This document shows positions 4,299 to 5,416 of a stretch of 5,416 nt of DNA, in pieces; position 1 is the first letter of the stretch, and the number at the start of each line of letters is the position of its first letter. The position numbers and the translations under genes are program-made. Under the pieces are notes generated by a model. The model was not told where the DNA came from, did not search any database, and saw only the letters and a program-made list of their open reading frames with translations. The stretch spans positions 1 to 5,416 of the forward strand of contig JASIJN010000413.1 of NCBI GenBank assembly GCA_030050125.1, in the 5' to 3' direction. This stretch comes from Streptosporangiaceae bacterium (lineage in GTDB: Bacteria > Actinomycetota > Actinomycetes > Streptosporangiales > Streptosporangiaceae).

Positions 4299-5416
4299 AT
4301 GAGCTCGCCCACCCCGGACGCCGCCCCGGCCTCGCCGCCGGGCCCCGGCCGGGACCCGCGGGCCCGGCTGGAGTTCCTGTTCGACCCGGGTTCGCTGTGC
4401 CTGCTGCGGCCCGCCGACGACAGCGGCGTGCTCACCGGCGCCGGGACCATCGACGGGCTGGCCGCCGTGGCCTTCGCCAGCGACCCCCGGGTGCAGGGCG
4501 GCGCCACCGGCAGCGCCGGCTGCCGGGCCATCGTGGCCGCCTACGACCACGCGATCGAGGCGGGGGCGCCGATCATCGGGCTGTGGCACTCGGGCGGCGC
4601 CCGGCTGCGCGAGGGCGTGGAGAGCCTGCACGGCGTGGGCACGGTGTTCGCCGCGATGACCCTGGCCTCGGGCAAGGTCCCGCAGATCTCGGTGGTGCTC
4701 GGCGCGGCGGCGGGCGGCGCCGCGTACGGGCCGGCCCTGACCGACCTGGTGATCCTGTCCGGCCAGGGCCGCATCTTCGTCACCGGCCCGGACGTGGTGC
4801 GCAGCGTGACCGGCGAGGACGTCGACATGGAGCGGCTCGGCGGGCCGGAGCCACACAGCCGCCGCTCCGGCGTGGTGCACGTGGTGGCCGATGATGACGT
4901 CGAAGCGATCGGGCGGGCCCGGCAGCTGGCGCTGCTGCTCGGCCGGCCCCGGCAAGACGACACCGACCCGGTCGCGGCGGGCGGGACCGACCTGGCCGCC
5001 CTGCTGCCCGAGTCCGCGCGGCGCGCCTACGACGTGCGCCCGCTGATAACCGGGCTCCTGGACGACCCCGGCATCGAGCTGCACCCGCGCTGGGCACCGA
5101 ACGTTGTCACCACGCTGGGCCGGCTCGGCGGCCGGACGGTCGGCGTGGTGGCCAACAACCCGCTCCGGCTCGGCGGCTGCCTGGACGCGACGTCCGGGGA
5201 GAAGGCGGCCCGGTTCGTCAGGATGTGCGACGCGTTCGGGGTGCCGCTGGTGGTGATCGTGGACACGCCCGGATACCTGCCCGGGGTGGGCCAGGAATGG
5301 GACGGCGTGGTCCGGCGCGGCGCCAAGCTGCTGCACGCGTTTGCCGAGGCGACCGTGCCCCGGGTGACGCTGATGACCAGGAAGGCCTACGGCGGCGCGT
5401 ACATCGCCATGAACTC
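4299..5416 (+). CDS. accD6: Acyl-CoA carboxylase carboxyltransferase (beta) subunit, AccD6-like, 3' end outside window
   Basis: This subunit transfers the carboxyl group from carboxybiotin to acetyl-CoA (or propionyl-CoA), making the malonyl-CoA used by FabD. The frame is open for 372 codons from the ATG at 4299 to the right edge; mycobacterial AccD6 is about 473 residues, so roughly the last 100 are missing. The N-domain oxyanion and CoA motifs are WHSGGARL (96-103) and AGGAAYGPAL (138-147). FVTGPDVVRSVTGEDVDM (160-177), LLPESARRAYDVRP (235-248), VANNPLRLGGCLDA (284-297), PGYLPGVGQEWDGVVRRGAKL (in 324-344) and KAYGGAYIAMN (362-372) closely follow remembered M. tuberculosis AccD6. In that species accD6 also ends the fabD-acpM-kasA-kasB operon. 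The first 20 residues are Pro/Ala-rich and probably disordered. No clear Shine-Dalgarno precedes the ATG; coupling to the fabF stop 16 nt upstream is likely. The biotinylated alpha subunit is not in the window. The residue that sets acetyl- or propionyl-CoA preference lies beyond the edge. Confidence 0.92.
   Translation, partial: MSSPTPDAAPASPPGPGRDPRARLEFLFDPGSLCLLRPADDSGVLTGAGTIDGLAAVAFASDPRVQGGATGSAGCRAIVAAYDHAIEAGAPIIGLWHSGGARLREGVESLHGVGTVFAAMTLASGKVPQISVVLGAAAGGAAYGPALTDLVILSGQGRIFVTGPDVVRSVTGEDVDMERLGGPEPHSRRSGVVHVVADDDVEAIGRARQLALLLGRPRQDDTDPVAAGGTDLAALLPESARRAYDVRPLITGLLDDPGIELHPRWAPNVVTTLGRLGGRTVGVVANNPLRLGGCLDATSGEKAARFVRMCDAFGVPLVVIVDTPGYLPGVGQEWDGVVRRGAKLLHAFAEATVPRVTLMTRKAYGGAYIAMN

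Noticed and set aside
4269..5336. 355-codon minus-strand open frame opposite the last gene
   Set aside because: The + strand frame from 4299 matches AccD6 along its whole visible length; the antisense frame is Gly/Arg/Ala/Gln/His-rich with no motif.

Overview
The window comes from a high-GC actinobacterium. Codons end almost always in G or C, one gene starts with GTG, and the encoded proteins resemble streptomycete and mycobacterial type II fatty acid synthase enzymes. I cannot name the genus. The FabD/FabH/ACP/FabF set looks like that of Streptomyces and its relatives. The last gene is clearly of the mycobacterial AccD6 type. Together these suggest a non-Streptomyces filamentous actinomycete.

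Layout, all on the + strand. Positions 1-351 hold the 3' end of a PucR-type regulator matching FasR, the activator of fatty acid synthesis genes in Streptomyces. Positions 352-437 are a less GC-rich intergenic stretch, probably the promoter/operator region, with an 8-bp direct repeat spaced 30 bp apart. Then follow fabD (438-1646, malonyl-CoA:ACP transacylase), fabH (1660-2625, ketoacyl-ACP synthase III), acpP (2695-2949, acyl carrier protein), fabF (3035-4282, ketoacyl-ACP synthase II) and an accD6-like carboxyltransferase gene (from 4299, running off the right edge). Gaps are 13 nt (fabD-fabH), 69 nt (fabH-acpP), 85 nt (acpP-fabF) and 16 nt (fabF-accD6), which fits one operon. The two longer gaps flank acpP and carry GC-rich inverted repeats that may set the ACP level separately.

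The genes form one biochemical line. AccD6, with a biotinylated alpha subunit encoded elsewhere, makes malonyl-CoA. FabD moves malonyl to AcpP. FabH starts the chain from an acyl-CoA primer and FabF extends it. FasR probably senses the state of the pathway and controls transcription.

The most unusual feature is FabD. After a complete, catalytically intact transacylase of about 315 residues it continues in frame into a roughly 75-residue domain that reads like a biotin carboxyl carrier (BCCP) domain. In that domain the biotinylated lysine motif is replaced by Arg-Gly-Gly. A non-biotinylatable BCCP-like domain on FabD, in the same operon as the carboxyltransferase that normally docks such domains, suggests a structural or regulatory link between malonyl-CoA synthesis and its use. 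That link is inference. The domain resemblance and the missing lysine are read directly from the sequence.
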